The notes below the pieces were generated by a model that worked only from the letters and a program-made list of their open reading frames with translations, had not been told where the DNA came from and searched no databases. From positions 992,001 through 1,056,000 of the forward strand of contig JAWPMT010000004.1 in NCBI GenBank assembly GCA_033344775.1: a stretch of DNA of 64,000 nt, given 5' to 3'. Origin of the DNA: Cytophagales bacterium. Its GTDB lineage: Bacteria; Bacteroidota; Bacteroidia; Cytophagales; Cyclobacteriaceae. Below are positions 44,920 to 55,038 of the stretch, piece by piece. How positions within the stretch are numbered: position 1 is the first letter of the stretch; each line of letters opens with the position of its first letter. The position numbers were made by a program, and so were the translations under genes.

Positions 44920-47058
44920 TCAAGTGGCTTTAAAACTCAGCACAAAAGTAGTCCCTCTCCCCTTTTCAGAAGTGATTTCCAATTGAGCGTCATGATCATC
45001 GATGATCATTTGGCATATGAATAATCCTAATCCTGTTCCTTCTCCGGGCCCCTTGGTTGTAAAGAAAGGATCGGTGACTTTTTGCAACAGCGACTGATCG
45101 ATCCCGGTACCTGTATCTGAAATTTCAATCACGACCCGGTCCTTCCTGTTGCTACTGACAATTCTAATTACTCCCTTATCGAAAATCGCTTGCTCCGCGT
45201 TTTTAATGATATTGGTGAATACCTGATGTAACTTCCCTTCATTACCAGGAATCACAAATGGGTCCGCATCATAAGATTTGATGATCTCAATATTTTTGGA
45301 TTTCAAACGATTGGTCAATAGCGTTAAACTATTATCCAATACTTGATGCAAATCACAGGACTCATCCATGGCCTCACCCGTCCGACTGAAGTGTGAGAGC
45401 CCCATCACAATCGCAGAAGCTCGCTTGACTCCTTCTTCGATGACTTCAAAATACTGATCGTAATCCTTCTTATTAGGAACGGATTCCAACTGTTCCTTCA
45501 ATGAAATCGCACCGTGTTTGATGAAATTGAGTGGATTGTTGATCTCGTGGCCTATACCTGCCGAAAGGATACCCAATGAAGCCATTTTCTCGGCACGAAT
45601 CAACTGCTGCTGGGTAGTCTGTAATTTCTGATACCCTTCTTCTAATTCGCGGTTTTTTCTACCCAGCTCCTGAGTACGTTCAAAAACTTTCTGTTCCAGA
45701 CCTTTATTGTACTCTTCGAGCTGTTGCTGGTAACTACGGATCTCCGTAATGTCCTCTGCAAAAAAGGCGAATCCGACTACCTCTTCTTCATCGTATACGG
45801 GATTGTAAGTGAAACGAAAAGTCAATTCACCCTGGGACCCTGGGTAAGAAATGACCTCCTGAAACTTCTCACCATTTAAGGCACGGTCCATGAACTTACT
45901 AAATACCGCTGCCGACTCCTGATGTTTGATCTGCTTTAACAGATCCATGTTTTTATGTAATGGCAAGTCATCAGTCATGACTGAATAGTCGTTGAAAGCA
46001 CTATTAAATTCCAACAACTGTTTCTTTCGATCAAATAATCCGATCACGCTGGAAGTACTTTCAAAGATGGACTTCAGGTTGGCTTGTTCAGTCCTGACTT
46101 TCGATAGTGAGGTTTTTAAGTTCTTCCTCAAATACCAATATAATATGAACGAAGAAATCAATAATATCAGATAGACAATCAGCCCGATCTTGAACCGCTC
46201 GAAGATCAAACCATAAACCGATGACCCGGGTACAGTAATGATCAAGCGATGATTGAATGGATTAAGATCTGTGCAAACGATCATGCAATCTGATCCCGTC
46301 AAAGGGTGTTTTCCTACCATCATATGGATGCCATCGGTGACTCCTACCGTATCAATGTTCTGATAATCCAATTTATCCGAACCAAGCACGTTTTTGTATT
46401 GATCTGAAGCTAATGGGTAATAAAGTTGAGTTGTATTGAAATCAATATTTTTTAGATGGATCAGATACGTTTCATTGAATCCAAAAGCGGCTAATTCCGA
46501 AACCAGCGAACTGTAATCAATGGCAGACGTATTCACGGCAATGATCTCATTCTGATCATTTCGAATAGGGACCCTAATAGGCAAAATCCAGTCAGCAACA
46601 TTTTCAAAATAGTAACTTTCTCCCAGCGTAATCCCGTCTCGTTCTAAAGTAAGATCAAAAGATCTCCGGGTATCCTCAGACGACCTCAAATCTGGTAGCG
46701 TATCATTGAGGCGCCTCCCTGTAAAAGTCAAAACTTGACCTGAAGTATCCGCTAAACCAAATGCCAATAATTCCTTTTGATAAACTTCAAGAGCCCGGTT
46801 GGCATAAGCCAAACGCTCACCCGGATCATCAATTTCCATCAGCCGATTACCTACACTTAGCAAGCTCAATTCCCACTGGTGAAAACTTAGCTCATAGTAA
46901 CTTCTGATCACTTTGACGGTATACATCAGGTCGCTGACCTGATCCCGCTTGGCATCACTGAAAATATATACGAAGGCTGAACTGGCCATGATGGTGAGAC
47001 TGGCCAGCAGTAGGAAAAATATCCTCTTAAGCGTATTTAATTCTCTTGAAAGTGGCAA
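44920..47058 (-). CDS. Membrane sensor histidine kinase (PAS domain)
   Basis: A 712-residue kinase. TM1 is about 12-33; a periplasmic sensor of about 250 residues with Cache-like segments (GLADTSGQVLTFTGRRL, ILPIRVPIRNDQNEIIAVNTSAIDY) follows; TM2 is about 289-310. A PAS domain spans about 325-440, then a coiled-coil (441-490). The H-box is LSAGIGHEINNPLNFIKH with His504, then the N-box NIIKNAEQAI, G1 ISDTGTGID and G2 GEGTGLGLFICQ. No receiver or partner regulator is adjacent, so it is an orphan. It converges on the VWA gene. Confidence 0.92.
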   Translation of the reverse strand: MPLSRELNTLKRIFFLLLASLTIMASSAFVYIFSDAKRDQVSDLMYTVKVIRSYYELSFHQWELSLLSVGNRLMEIDDPGERLAYANRALEVYQKELLAFGLADTSGQVLTFTGRRLNDTLPDLRSSEDTRRSFDLTLERDGITLGESYYFENVADWILPIRVPIRNDQNEIIAVNTSAIDYSSLVSELAAFGFNETYLIHLKNIDFNTTQLYYPLASDQYKNVLGSDKLDYQNIDTVGVTDGIHMMVGKHPLTGSDCMIVCTDLNPFNHRLIITVPGSSVYGLIFERFKIGLIVYLILLISSFILYWYLRKNLKTSLSKVRTEQANLKSIFESTSSVIGLFDRKKQLLEFNSAFNDYSVMTDDLPLHKNMDLLKQIKHQESAAVFSKFMDRALNGEKFQEVISYPGSQGELTFRFTYNPVYDEEEVVGFAFFAEDITEIRSYQQQLEEYNKGLEQKVFERTQELGRKNRELEEGYQKLQTTQQQLIRAEKMASLGILSAGIGHEINNPLNFIKHGAISLKEQLESVPNKKDYDQYFEVIEEGVKRASAIVMGLSHFSRTGEAMDESCDLHQVLDNSLTLLTNRLKSKNIEIIKSYDADPFVIPGNEGKLHQVFTNIIKNAEQAIFDKGVIRIVSSNRKDRVVIEISDTGTGIDQSLLQKVTDPFFTTKGPGEGTGLGLFICQMIIDDHDAQLEITSEKGRGTTFVLSFKAT

Positions 47059-47339
47059 TTGATCCTTGGCTATGTATGGATACTGGGGTAATACCCACTA
47101 ACTGTAAATATACTCCGCTATTCGAAGAATCAAAACGGCATCCATTATCTGAAATATCCTAAAATTCCAATAAAAATGATTGTCCAAACTTTTACACACA
47201 TGTAATAGCTAAACAAAAAAATCCTGAATTGAAAATTTTCTGTGTTTTTCATTGAACGCACTCAAGATTCAAGTGTAATACTCGTTAGATGTTTAGTGCG
47301 TAGTGAGAAGCTACGCATGTGTTATGCAAATTACAACCC

Positions 47340-48746
47340 ATGTCAAACAGCTTATGGAGTAAACAAAGGAGAGCTATGCTCTTTTGGTTACTCATTCTAG
47401 GACCCATGATCGCGAATGCTCAAGAGAGAAAACTCAGGTATCGCGACAAATCATTTGAATTCTCTCTTTTGCCCGGCATCGGAACCAATGGCCTGGAAAG
47501 CGGTCATTATTTCAACGATATTTCTATCAACCTAACCAGTGGGGTATCAGCAGGTAGCTATTACTTCAATTTGAGTCTCATATCCAGTATGAGTTTAAGG
47601 TCCGTTAGCGGTCTTCAGATCTCAGGCCTGGCAAATATCGTTGGTGGCAACGCCTATGTGAACCTCACCCAATGGGAAGAACGTGAAATCCGACGGAGCA
47701 AAGACGCACCGAAACTACAAGGCATACAAGTATCAGGGTTCATGAACTTTGTTAGAACCAATGCTGTGGGTATTCAAATATCAGGAGGGTTCAATATCAA
47801 TGAGGCTTATACACAGGCATTTCAATTTGCAGGATTGGGCAATGAAGTAGGTCACAGCTTCGATGGTCTGCAAATAGGCGGTTTGTTCAATCGTGTGAAT
47901 CGGACCACCACCGGTGTGCAAGTAAGTCTGGGCTTCAATCAGACTCGTTGGGAACTGAAAGGCATCCAAATTGGCATGATCAACACAGTGAAAAAATCCA
48001 GTGGTGGAGTCCGCAAAGCAGGTGTTCCCGTTACGGGCGTACAAATTGGCTTGATCAATCGTGCCAAAACCATGGACGGTTTTCAACTGGGCTTGATCAA
48101 CTTCGGCGGCAAGGCACAAGGAACACGCATCGGACTGATCAATAAATACAGTGTAGGACCTTTCAAAGGAGCAGTCATAGAAAATTATGGCACACCAATC
48201 GCCTTGTTTAACATAGGCAGTAGAGGTTCACATACCCGACTCTACAGTGATGATCTCTTCTTATCGTCGATAGAATACACTACAGGTAATTGTCTCAATT
48301 GCAGCTTTACCCAATCCAGCATGCCACTTGATGGTCGATTCATGATCATGAATCAAAATGCCTTGATCCTGGCTTACAATCCTACAGATGCCTTCGGTAC
48401 CGATCGAAGAATTGGGATTGGATATGGATTCGAACGCTTGTTTTACAACAAATCATCCATGGTTCCAACCGACCGACGGAACAAGCGATATTTCTTCTCA
48501 GCTGGCTTACGAATGATGCACCTGAGCACAACACGCAAACCACAAAAAGACCTTAGTTTATTGAGCAGGCTTCACACAGAAGTGGGCATGAGATTTCTTG
48601 GGTTTTATCTTTTTGGAGGCATTTCGATCAACGGGCATCTTAGCAATGATCAACCATTAAAGACTCACCTCAAATGGTTAGATGGACCTTTTGGTAAATT
48701 GAATTATCAGGTTTGGCCGGGATATTCGGTGGGAATACAGTTGTAG
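47340..48746 (+). CDS. Outer-surface repeat protein with G-x-Q-I/V-x-x-x-x-N repeats
   Basis: A secreted protein of about 468 residues; the ATG at 47340 starts a good signal peptide (MSNSLWSKQRRAMLFWLLIL ... NAQ), preferred to a GTG at 47319. The central third is built from roughly 20-residue repeats: GLQISGLANIV, GIQVSGFMNFV, GIQISGGFNIN, GLQIGGLFNRV, GVQVSLGFNQT, GIQIGMINTV, GVQIGLINRA, GFQLGLINFG, GTRIGLINKY. This periodicity fits a beta-solenoid or large barrel. The C-terminal part looks barrel-like. Function unknown. Divergent from the histidine kinase. Confidence 0.75.
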   Translation: MSNSLWSKQRRAMLFWLLILGPMIANAQERKLRYRDKSFEFSLLPGIGTNGLESGHYFNDISINLTSGVSAGSYYFNLSLISSMSLRSVSGLQISGLANIVGGNAYVNLTQWEEREIRRSKDAPKLQGIQVSGFMNFVRTNAVGIQISGGFNINEAYTQAFQFAGLGNEVGHSFDGLQIGGLFNRVNRTTTGVQVSLGFNQTRWELKGIQIGMINTVKKSSGGVRKAGVPVTGVQIGLINRAKTMDGFQLGLINFGGKAQGTRIGLINKYSVGPFKGAVIENYGTPIALFNIGSRGSHTRLYSDDLFLSSIEYTTGNCLNCSFTQSSMPLDGRFMIMNQNALILAYNPTDAFGTDRRIGIGYGFERLFYNKSSMVPTDRRNKRYFFSAGLRMMHLSTTRKPQKDLSLLSRLHTEVGMRFLGFYLFGGISINGHLSNDQPLKTHLKWLDGPFGKLNYQVWPGYSVGIQL

Positions 48747-48780
48747 ATGACACGATTGGAAAACGGAGGGATTTGCAATT

Positions 48781-48813
48781 AATTAATTATTTAAAGATAA
48801 AATATAATTAATT
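48781..48813. promoter_or_regulatory. AT-rich inverted repeat upstream of the DUF1800 operon
   Basis: AATTAATTAT (48781-48790), a 13-base spacer and ATAATTAATT (48804-48813) form a perfect 10-bp inverted repeat 41 bp before the DUF1800 ATG. It could be an operator. It follows the preceding gene's stop by about 35 bp but has no T run, so a terminator is less likely. Confidence 0.4.
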
Positions 48814-48854
48814 TAATAATTCTGACCTATATTCACGATGCAAACTCGCTCTGT

Positions 48855-50621
48855 ATGCCATTAACGCCACTTGCCGGACCTCTTGGTAAAAAGAGGGCCG
48901 CTCACCTGCTCCGTCGCGCCTGCATCGGTGCTTCCACCGCGGAGATTGATGCTTTTGCTAATATCTCCGCTGAGGAAGCCGTCACGCAGCTTTTCCGAAC
49001 AGATCTTCCTGATCCCCCTTTACCTATTGATCCAGCCACAGGCACCGAATGGATCTCAGAGGTCACAGATGCCAACAGTGAAGAATTTCAACTGGGTCAA
49101 TACCTGAACAGATGGATGATCGGGCAAATGCTAGCCGTAGATGTTCCTGCAGATCAAAGATTGGCCTATACACTTCGGGAACGGATCGTTACTTTTCTCC
49201 ATACCCTCTTTACCACGAAAAGATCGGTAGTCAACAATAGCCGGGCCATCTATTTTCAGAATGCACTGTTCCGACAATTCGCATTTGATCAGCAAGACGT
49301 GATCATACCTTCCGAAGAAGAGGAGGTGCCGGACACAATTTACAGACGAGACCTTAAAAAACTGAGCGAGAAGGTCTCTGTAGATAATGCGATGTTGGTG
49401 TTTTTGGATGGCCGTCTCAATGTGCGGGGCAACCCCAATGAAAACTATGCCCGAGAACTACTCGAGCTCTTCACCATTGGCAGAGGGCTGGAAGGTGCCA
49501 TACCAGAGCCGGCTTTTGACGGAGATTACTTCACTTTTACGGAACAGGACGTGCAGGAAGGGGCTAAAGTACTGAGTGGCTTCAATATCGACCGGACCTT
49601 TTCGAATATCGATCAGGAAACGGGCCTTCCACGTGGCGTGGTGAAAGGAACCAATTTTGCAACGCAACACGACAATAGTACTAAGGTATTTAGCGATAGA
49701 ATGGGCGCTGGGAGCATCAGTCCTGACCCAACACTCCTGATCAACAGTAATGCCGTAGAGGCCAGTGTACTGGATGAAATCACGCAATTCATTGACCTCA
49801 TTTACGCACAAGCGGAAACTTCCAGACATATCTGTCGAAAACTCTATCGATACTTTGTCTACCATCAAATTGACGAAGATCTACAAAACACCCTCATCCA
49901 GGATCTTACCGATATTTTTGAAGCCAATCAATGCAAAATCCAACCCGTACTGGAGGCATTGTTTACCAGTGTTGAATTTTACGAAGGTGCAGATGGCAGA
50001 ACAGATGATAAGTTTGGTGCACTGATCAAATCTCCTATCGATCTCACGTTGGGTTTCATTAAGAATTTTGATATCACCATTCCTTCTTATGAAACAGATC
50101 TCAATGGATTCTATGAATTCATGGGTGATCTCACGGGCCGGATCAATGTGATGGGACTGGATTATTATGAGCCTTTTGAAGTGGCGGGTTATCCAGCTTA
50201 TCATCAGTTCCCAATCTATAATCGCAGTTGGATCACCACGAACTATCTGACTTTCCGCTACCAATTTGTAGCGCAACGATTCACTGTCGACGATGCCATG
50301 ACAGGTCAGGTCAATGTGTATGATTTCGTCAGGAATAACATTCCCGAATCAGAAGCCAGTGATACGGAAAGCCTGGTGATCGCACTTGCAGAATACTTTC
50401 TGCCCATGTCAGAGGAATTATCATTCGACGCGGAGGCCAGTGAGTTGACGGCCAAGAGGCTCAATTTCTTTAAAGAAAAGTTACTATTCGATGGCAATCC
50501 AGATCCGGAAGCTTACTGGACTGAGCGATGGACCCTTGGCATCGACCGGGAGGACGTCAGCAGACAACTCAATGATTTACTCAATGCCATGTTGCAATCA
50601 CCCGAATATCAATTGATGTAG
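48855..50621 (+). CDS. DUF1800 family protein
   Basis: A 588-residue protein. LGKKRAAHLLRRACIGASTAEID at the start, LRERIVTFLHTLFTTKRSVVNN, FLDGRLNVRGNPNENYARELLELFTIG and TSRHICRKLYRYFVYH are DUF1800 hallmarks. No clear signal peptide is visible at the start. The gene is 2 bp before a DUF1501 gene; DUF1800 and DUF1501 genes pair in many bacteria. The biochemical function is unknown; a role in envelope or secreted-polymer biology is often assumed. Confidence 0.92.
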   Translation: MPLTPLAGPLGKKRAAHLLRRACIGASTAEIDAFANISAEEAVTQLFRTDLPDPPLPIDPATGTEWISEVTDANSEEFQLGQYLNRWMIGQMLAVDVPADQRLAYTLRERIVTFLHTLFTTKRSVVNNSRAIYFQNALFRQFAFDQQDVIIPSEEEEVPDTIYRRDLKKLSEKVSVDNAMLVFLDGRLNVRGNPNENYARELLELFTIGRGLEGAIPEPAFDGDYFTFTEQDVQEGAKVLSGFNIDRTFSNIDQETGLPRGVVKGTNFATQHDNSTKVFSDRMGAGSISPDPTLLINSNAVEASVLDEITQFIDLIYAQAETSRHICRKLYRYFVYHQIDEDLQNTLIQDLTDIFEANQCKIQPVLEALFTSVEFYEGADGRTDDKFGALIKSPIDLTLGFIKNFDITIPSYETDLNGFYEFMGDLTGRINVMGLDYYEPFEVAGYPAYHQFPIYNRSWITTNYLTFRYQFVAQRFTVDDAMTGQVNVYDFVRNNIPESEASDTESLVIALAEYFLPMSEELSFDAEASELTAKRLNFFKEKLLFDGNPDPEAYWTERWTLGIDREDVSRQLNDLLNAMLQSPEYQLM

Positions 50622-50623
50622 GT

Positions 50624-52327
50624 ATGAAGAGGAGAAATTTCTTAAAAAAAGCTGGTTTTGCGGCGGGCGCCCCTTTGGCGTTTCAGGGTGTACCACTCCG
50701 ACTGATGGCAGAGCACAAACCACTGCAACGGCTGGCCTCGCAAAGCAATAATGATAATGTCATTGTCATTGTGCAATTACACGGTGGAAATGACGGCATC
50801 AACACCTTCATTCCGCTGGAACAGTACGATCAGTACTACAGCAGACGAGCCAATATTGCCATACCCTATCAAGTGGGAACACGTACTGCCATCCCGCTAG
50901 ACAGTACGATCCCTTTTGCAGATCAGGTTGGACTCCATCCAGACATGGTGGACTTCAAGCACATGTATGACACGGGCCGAGCCGCGGTTTATCAAGGGGT
51001 CTCCTACGAAAACAACAATGGCTCCCACTTCCGAGGTAGAGATATTTGGTTCATGGGGGGTGGCGCCGACGATTACTTTTCTTCCGGCTGGGTAGGTCGG
51101 TACCTGAATGCAGAATTCGCTCCGCTAACCTATCCTGCGGATTTCCCAACAGAAGAAATGCCTGACCCTTTGGCACTGGAAATGGGCAATGACTTATCCC
51201 TGATCTTCCATCAGACAGGAAATATTCCTACCTCATTGTCATTAGGTGCCTCTCCTGATCAGGTCGCGAATACGATAGCTAACCTGGAAGGTTTTCTGGA
51301 TCAGGGACTTGACCCGCGAGGTTTGCCTCCTTCCTTCCTAAATGGCTCACCTTACAACACAGAAATGGATTGGATATTGGGCCTGGAAGATAAATCCGAA
51401 ACCTACATCCAACGCCTTTCCGAGATCTATCAAAACGCTCCTGAATCCCGTGTTGATTATCCAGACCTCTACCCCTTTAATGCACCGGAAGGCGCTCGAA
51501 GAAATCCTTTAAGTAATCAACTTCGATTGGCAGCAAGATTATTGGGTGGTGGGGTAAAAACTAAAGTATTTCTGGTGCGCATGGGCGGCTTTGATAGTCA
51601 TGCGCAACAAGCCGAATCCTACGACGCTACCATGGGGACCCATGCTGCGTTGTTGTATCACCTCAGTTCAGCGATCCGTGCTTTTAACGAAGACCTGGCG
51701 AGTCGTGGGTTGGCACAACGAGTGCTCACCATGACCATGTCTGAATTTGGTCGACGCATCGGATCTAATGGAAGTTACGGAACTGATCATGGGACAGGCG
51801 GCCCCGTCATGATGTTTGGCTCAGGAGTCAATCCGGGTATTTATGGGACCAACCCCAACATGGAAGACAACAATGTCGCCATGCAATTTGACTACCGACA
51901 ACTCTATGCGAATCTGTTGCATGAATGGATGGGCGTAGATCGGGAGGTCATTGCCAATGACATCTTCTTCGGTGATTTCATCAGTGGACCCAACCCCGAA
52001 GGTGGTAATTTTGAACCTCTGGATGTCATTCGTGATGAAATCCTTTCCACCAATAAATTCCGACAGGATTTCTTCAAAATAGACGGAGTGTTTCCTAATC
52101 CGGCAACTGACGCCACCGAAATCAAATTATTCCTCAATGACAGCCAACAAGTAACCCTCTCATTGATTGATCAATCTGGCAAAATCGTTTTGGATGTCAA
52201 ACACCATTTACGACCCGGGACTCATCAACTAGCCATCGACCTAACCACTGTATCACCTGGCATTTACTTTGTGAAAGCCGAATCAGAAAAATTGAATGAC
52301 ACCAAGAAACTCATCATCAGGGATTAG
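50624..52327 (+). CDS. DUF1501 family protein with Tat-like signal and T9SS tail
   Basis: A 567-residue exported protein. MKRRNFLKKAGFAAGAPLAF is a twin-arginine-type signal. VIVIVQLHGGNDGINTFIPL and TMTMSEFGRRIGSNGSYGTDHG are the DUF1501 (alkaline-phosphatase/sulfatase-fold) signatures, the latter with likely metal-binding residues. The tail VFPNPATDATEIKLFLND ... SPGIYFVKAESEKLNDTKKL is a type IX sorting domain, so it should end outside the outer membrane. A Tat-type signal with T9SS sorting is notable. Its 3' end overlaps the next gene by 32 bp. Confidence 0.92.
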   Translation: MKRRNFLKKAGFAAGAPLAFQGVPLRLMAEHKPLQRLASQSNNDNVIVIVQLHGGNDGINTFIPLEQYDQYYSRRANIAIPYQVGTRTAIPLDSTIPFADQVGLHPDMVDFKHMYDTGRAAVYQGVSYENNNGSHFRGRDIWFMGGGADDYFSSGWVGRYLNAEFAPLTYPADFPTEEMPDPLALEMGNDLSLIFHQTGNIPTSLSLGASPDQVANTIANLEGFLDQGLDPRGLPPSFLNGSPYNTEMDWILGLEDKSETYIQRLSEIYQNAPESRVDYPDLYPFNAPEGARRNPLSNQLRLAARLLGGGVKTKVFLVRMGGFDSHAQQAESYDATMGTHAALLYHLSSAIRAFNEDLASRGLAQRVLTMTMSEFGRRIGSNGSYGTDHGTGGPVMMFGSGVNPGIYGTNPNMEDNNVAMQFDYRQLYANLLHEWMGVDREVIANDIFFGDFISGPNPEGGNFEPLDVIRDEILSTNKFRQDFFKIDGVFPNPATDATEIKLFLNDSQQVTLSLIDQSGKIVLDVKHHLRPGTHQLAIDLTTVSPGIYFVKAESEKLNDTKKLIIRD

Positions 52328-53159
52328 ACTGTTGCTCGTTAGTCTGTTGCTGTGCCTGCTCACATTGACACTTCCAGCACAAAGAAAACTTGATGCCAAG
52401 GGTGGATTAGAAGCCTTTTTAGATACCCAATGGTGGCTGGGTTTGCGCGCAGGCAGCAACCTGACCAACCCGAAAACCGAATCCTTTTACTCGGTACTGA
52501 GTGCCATCGATTATGATGCCGAAAACCTGAAGAAAAACTATGAATCTTTTCAGGCACCAGGCATACAGTTAGGATTGGACCTGACCTACTACCATCGTGG
52601 CATCTCGATTGGTATCCTGCCTACTTTCAAGCGGTACCGGTACGATTATGACAACTCGCTGGAATGGATCACTGCAACAGACATTTTCCAAACCAAATAT
52701 CAGGTAGCTCAGAACCTGGATTATCTGGAGGTACCTCTTGTTTTGAAATATGACGTTCTAAAATCTGGCAACCTCCGCCCCTTTGTTCAATTGGGCATCC
52801 AATGGGGTTTTGCCATCGGAGCAGAAAAATCATTGACCATTAACCACCAGGAAGGCACGCCCGCAGCCACTTCAGGGGGCACCATTTCGATCGATACCAA
52901 AAAGGATTTCAAGGGTTTTGCCGCAGCGCTGGCAGGGATCGGTGCCAGTTTCGATATCGGTAATATCCGAATGAGTCTGGACTTCAGTTATCATTATGGT
53001 CTTACGAGCATCATTGAAAAAGAAAGGCTTTTTACCGAAAATCAGCTGACAGCAGTAGGAGACATCAATGATGATATCCGTTTGACCAATCTGCAAGGCA
53101 ACTTGAGTTTCTTATTCCCACTGCGCTTTATCGACACCACTTTTAAGTCCGGAAGATGA
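52296..53159 (+). CDS. PorT-like outer-membrane beta-barrel
   Basis: After a signal peptide (IRLLLVSLLLCLLTLTLPAQ) the mature part has barrel strands typical of PorT-like proteins: WWLGLRAGSNLTNPKT, GIQLGLDLTYYHRGISIGIL, YLEVPLVLKYDVLKSG, LRPFVQLGIQWGFAIGAEKS, FAAALAGIGASFDIGNIRMSLDFSY. It has 287 residues. The start lies inside the end of the DUF1501 gene (32-bp overlap) and the stop overlaps the next gene by 4 bp, so the four genes form one operon. It may be an outer-membrane partner of the DUF1501 product. Confidence 0.82.
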   Translation: MTPRNSSSGIRLLLVSLLLCLLTLTLPAQRKLDAKGGLEAFLDTQWWLGLRAGSNLTNPKTESFYSVLSAIDYDAENLKKNYESFQAPGIQLGLDLTYYHRGISIGILPTFKRYRYDYDNSLEWITATDIFQTKYQVAQNLDYLEVPLVLKYDVLKSGNLRPFVQLGIQWGFAIGAEKSLTINHQEGTPAATSGGTISIDTKKDFKGFAAALAGIGASFDIGNIRMSLDFSYHYGLTSIIEKERLFTENQLTAVGDINDDIRLTNLQGNLSFLFPLRFIDTTFKSGR

Positions 53160-54376
53160 TGACATTTCTCAAAAAACAATCCTCTCGCATCCTAAGCTGG
53201 CTAAGGCAACCATTCGTGTTTTCCATAATATTTCTGGGGTTACTCACTTCCTGTAGTGAAGATATCGACCTGACTTCCTCCTCATTGCTTAGGATCTACG
53301 ATCATTCCGATGGAGAACTTGGGTTTCACCCTATTGATATCGGTGAAACCGCAGATGGCTATATCATCCTAACCGGAAGGCCCCTGGATCAAGTCAATTT
53401 TGAAGGGGTTCAGTTGATCACCACAGATCTGTCAGGGAATTTCCGAACTACGGAGAATCTACCCGATAACCTGGTTGTCCCAACCGGTGACCTATTGTTG
53501 TCCGACAGTGTTTTCCGGTTCTTTGCCATGGATCGCACGACCCTTCGGGTAGAAATGGTGTCGATACAAACAAATCTCGGCAATCTGCAAACCACCAGGC
53601 TGAATAATCTCTTCTATCCGTTGAGTGCATCGGTCAACTCATCTGGAAATTTCCTGTTGGTTTCTTATGATCCTATTGACCTGCTCACGGTACTTTCGGA
53701 AATAAGTCCTGATGGCACGATCCTCAATTCCGTTGGCTATACGATAGGCGTAGGAGAAGATGTTGAACAAAGAATCAACGAACACTTTTTGGAAAGGCAA
53801 AGCCGCCTACCTTTTTTCTGTGGCGAAGCTGCTCCCGGGCAATATTTCTTCAATGGCTTTTACAATTTCAGCCTTTCCACTGTCTTTACAGACTTTGGCA
53901 ACACCCCAACAGGAGTGATTCAAGGTCAATCGGACAATGGGGGTCTAAAGGCTATTGATTGGATTTCAGGAAATCTTTTTTCAGTGATCCGCTATCAGTT
54001 CAATGAAACATACCTCCTACCTGTCACACAATTACTGGCTGGTAGCACGAGTTCCAGCGTTGAACTCTTAGCCAGCCGCCAGGCCGAACTACGGGACCAG
54101 ACACCCGCCACCATCACACCTTATGGCGACCAACATGTGATCCTGGCAGCCGAAACGGAAAGCCGTGAAGTGGTGCTATATTTCTACAACCTCAACTCGG
54201 AGGAATTGACAGGCACGGAGATTATTGGATTTGCCAATCCTTTCACCCTTTCTCAAGTCCGGGTAGATACAGACAATAATCTCCTTATCCTTGGCACCAC
54301 CTATGTTTCTGGCAGGTTTGAGCGAATCTACTTACAAAAGATTATGGCGAAGGATCTACAATCGCACATCAATTAG
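53156..54376 (+). CDS. Lipoprotein with beta-propeller-like repeats, unknown function
   Basis: A 406-residue protein. The signal ends in FLGLLTSC-S, a lipobox, so it is probably anchored in the outer membrane. The mature part repeats short strands with Gly/Asp turns (ETADGYIILTGRPLDQ, SSGNFLLVSYDPID, YGDQHVILAAETE, DTDNNLLILGTTYVSG), as in a beta-propeller. No named domain. It is the last gene of the DUF1800 operon. Confidence 0.7.
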   Translation: MMTFLKKQSSRILSWLRQPFVFSIIFLGLLTSCSEDIDLTSSSLLRIYDHSDGELGFHPIDIGETADGYIILTGRPLDQVNFEGVQLITTDLSGNFRTTENLPDNLVVPTGDLLLSDSVFRFFAMDRTTLRVEMVSIQTNLGNLQTTRLNNLFYPLSASVNSSGNFLLVSYDPIDLLTVLSEISPDGTILNSVGYTIGVGEDVEQRINEHFLERQSRLPFFCGEAAPGQYFFNGFYNFSLSTVFTDFGNTPTGVIQGQSDNGGLKAIDWISGNLFSVIRYQFNETYLLPVTQLLAGSTSSSVELLASRQAELRDQTPATITPYGDQHVILAAETESREVVLYFYNLNSEELTGTEIIGFANPFTLSQVRVDTDNNLLILGTTYVSGRFERIYLQKIMAKDLQSHIN

Positions 54377-54474
54377 TGTGCTCTTGGAACAAGAAGTATC
54401 CTTTCTTAAGTTATTCAATTTTAGATCAGAGAAAAGCTATAGTTGTTTGGGAGCAATTCAAGATTAGTAAAAGT

Positions 54475-55038
54475 CTAGAATTTGTACTGGAATCGGATAC
54501 CAGAAGTAAACCCTTGATCAAGGCTAATGGTGGAATTCCCCGACAGGTTGTGGCTAAGGTTATATCGCGTGGATTCCCATCCAGCAAATAATTCCAGTCC
54601 AAAATTCTTCTTATTGACCATGGCATACCCTGCACCGATAAAAGTGTGATACATGGAACCTGAGGTAATATCGAGTACCTGATTCGTAAAAGAGTCGACA
54701 ACTTGTTGTTGCGCTATGCCTGCCTTGTAAGATGCTTCGACAAAAAAGCCCTTCTGTTTCTTATTGAAATAATACCGGGCAAAAGCACCAAAGGCCTGCT
54801 GCTCAAAGCGAGTATTGGACCTAAAATCGACAGCCGCTCCTACCAGCCAGTGAGGATTGATGAATCGACCATAGCGCAGTTCCATATCACCCACGAAACC
54901 AAATGACCTACCCCAACCACCCCGAAATGCAAGTCCGGTGTAGTTCTTTTTAAATGAGACAGGGTCATCGGATTCCTGTGCAAAGACAGTAGCTGTAAGT
55001 AATACATAGAAGATTGGGAGCAATAGTAAGCGTTTCAT
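54475..55038 (-). CDS. Small outer-membrane beta-barrel protein
   Basis: Signal peptide MKRLLLLPIFYVLLTATVFA-Q, then alternating strands (YTGLAFRGGWGRSFGFVGDMELRYGR is residues about 33-58, GAFARYYFNKKQKGFFVEASYKAGI follows) and a terminal aromatic, GIRFQYKF, expected of a barrel C-terminus recognised by BamA. 187 residues. Isolated gene, convergent with the lipoprotein gene. Function unknown. Confidence 0.78.
   Translation of the reverse strand: MKRLLLLPIFYVLLTATVFAQESDDPVSFKKNYTGLAFRGGWGRSFGFVGDMELRYGRFINPHWLVGAAVDFRSNTRFEQQAFGAFARYYFNKKQKGFFVEASYKAGIAQQQVVDSFTNQVLDITSGSMYHTFIGAGYAMVNKKNFGLELFAGWESTRYNLSHNLSGNSTISLDQGFTSGIRFQYKF

Noticed and set aside
49458-50276. Long minus-strand frames inside the DUF1800 gene
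   Set aside because: Antisense shadows of a clear coding gene, with no family features.
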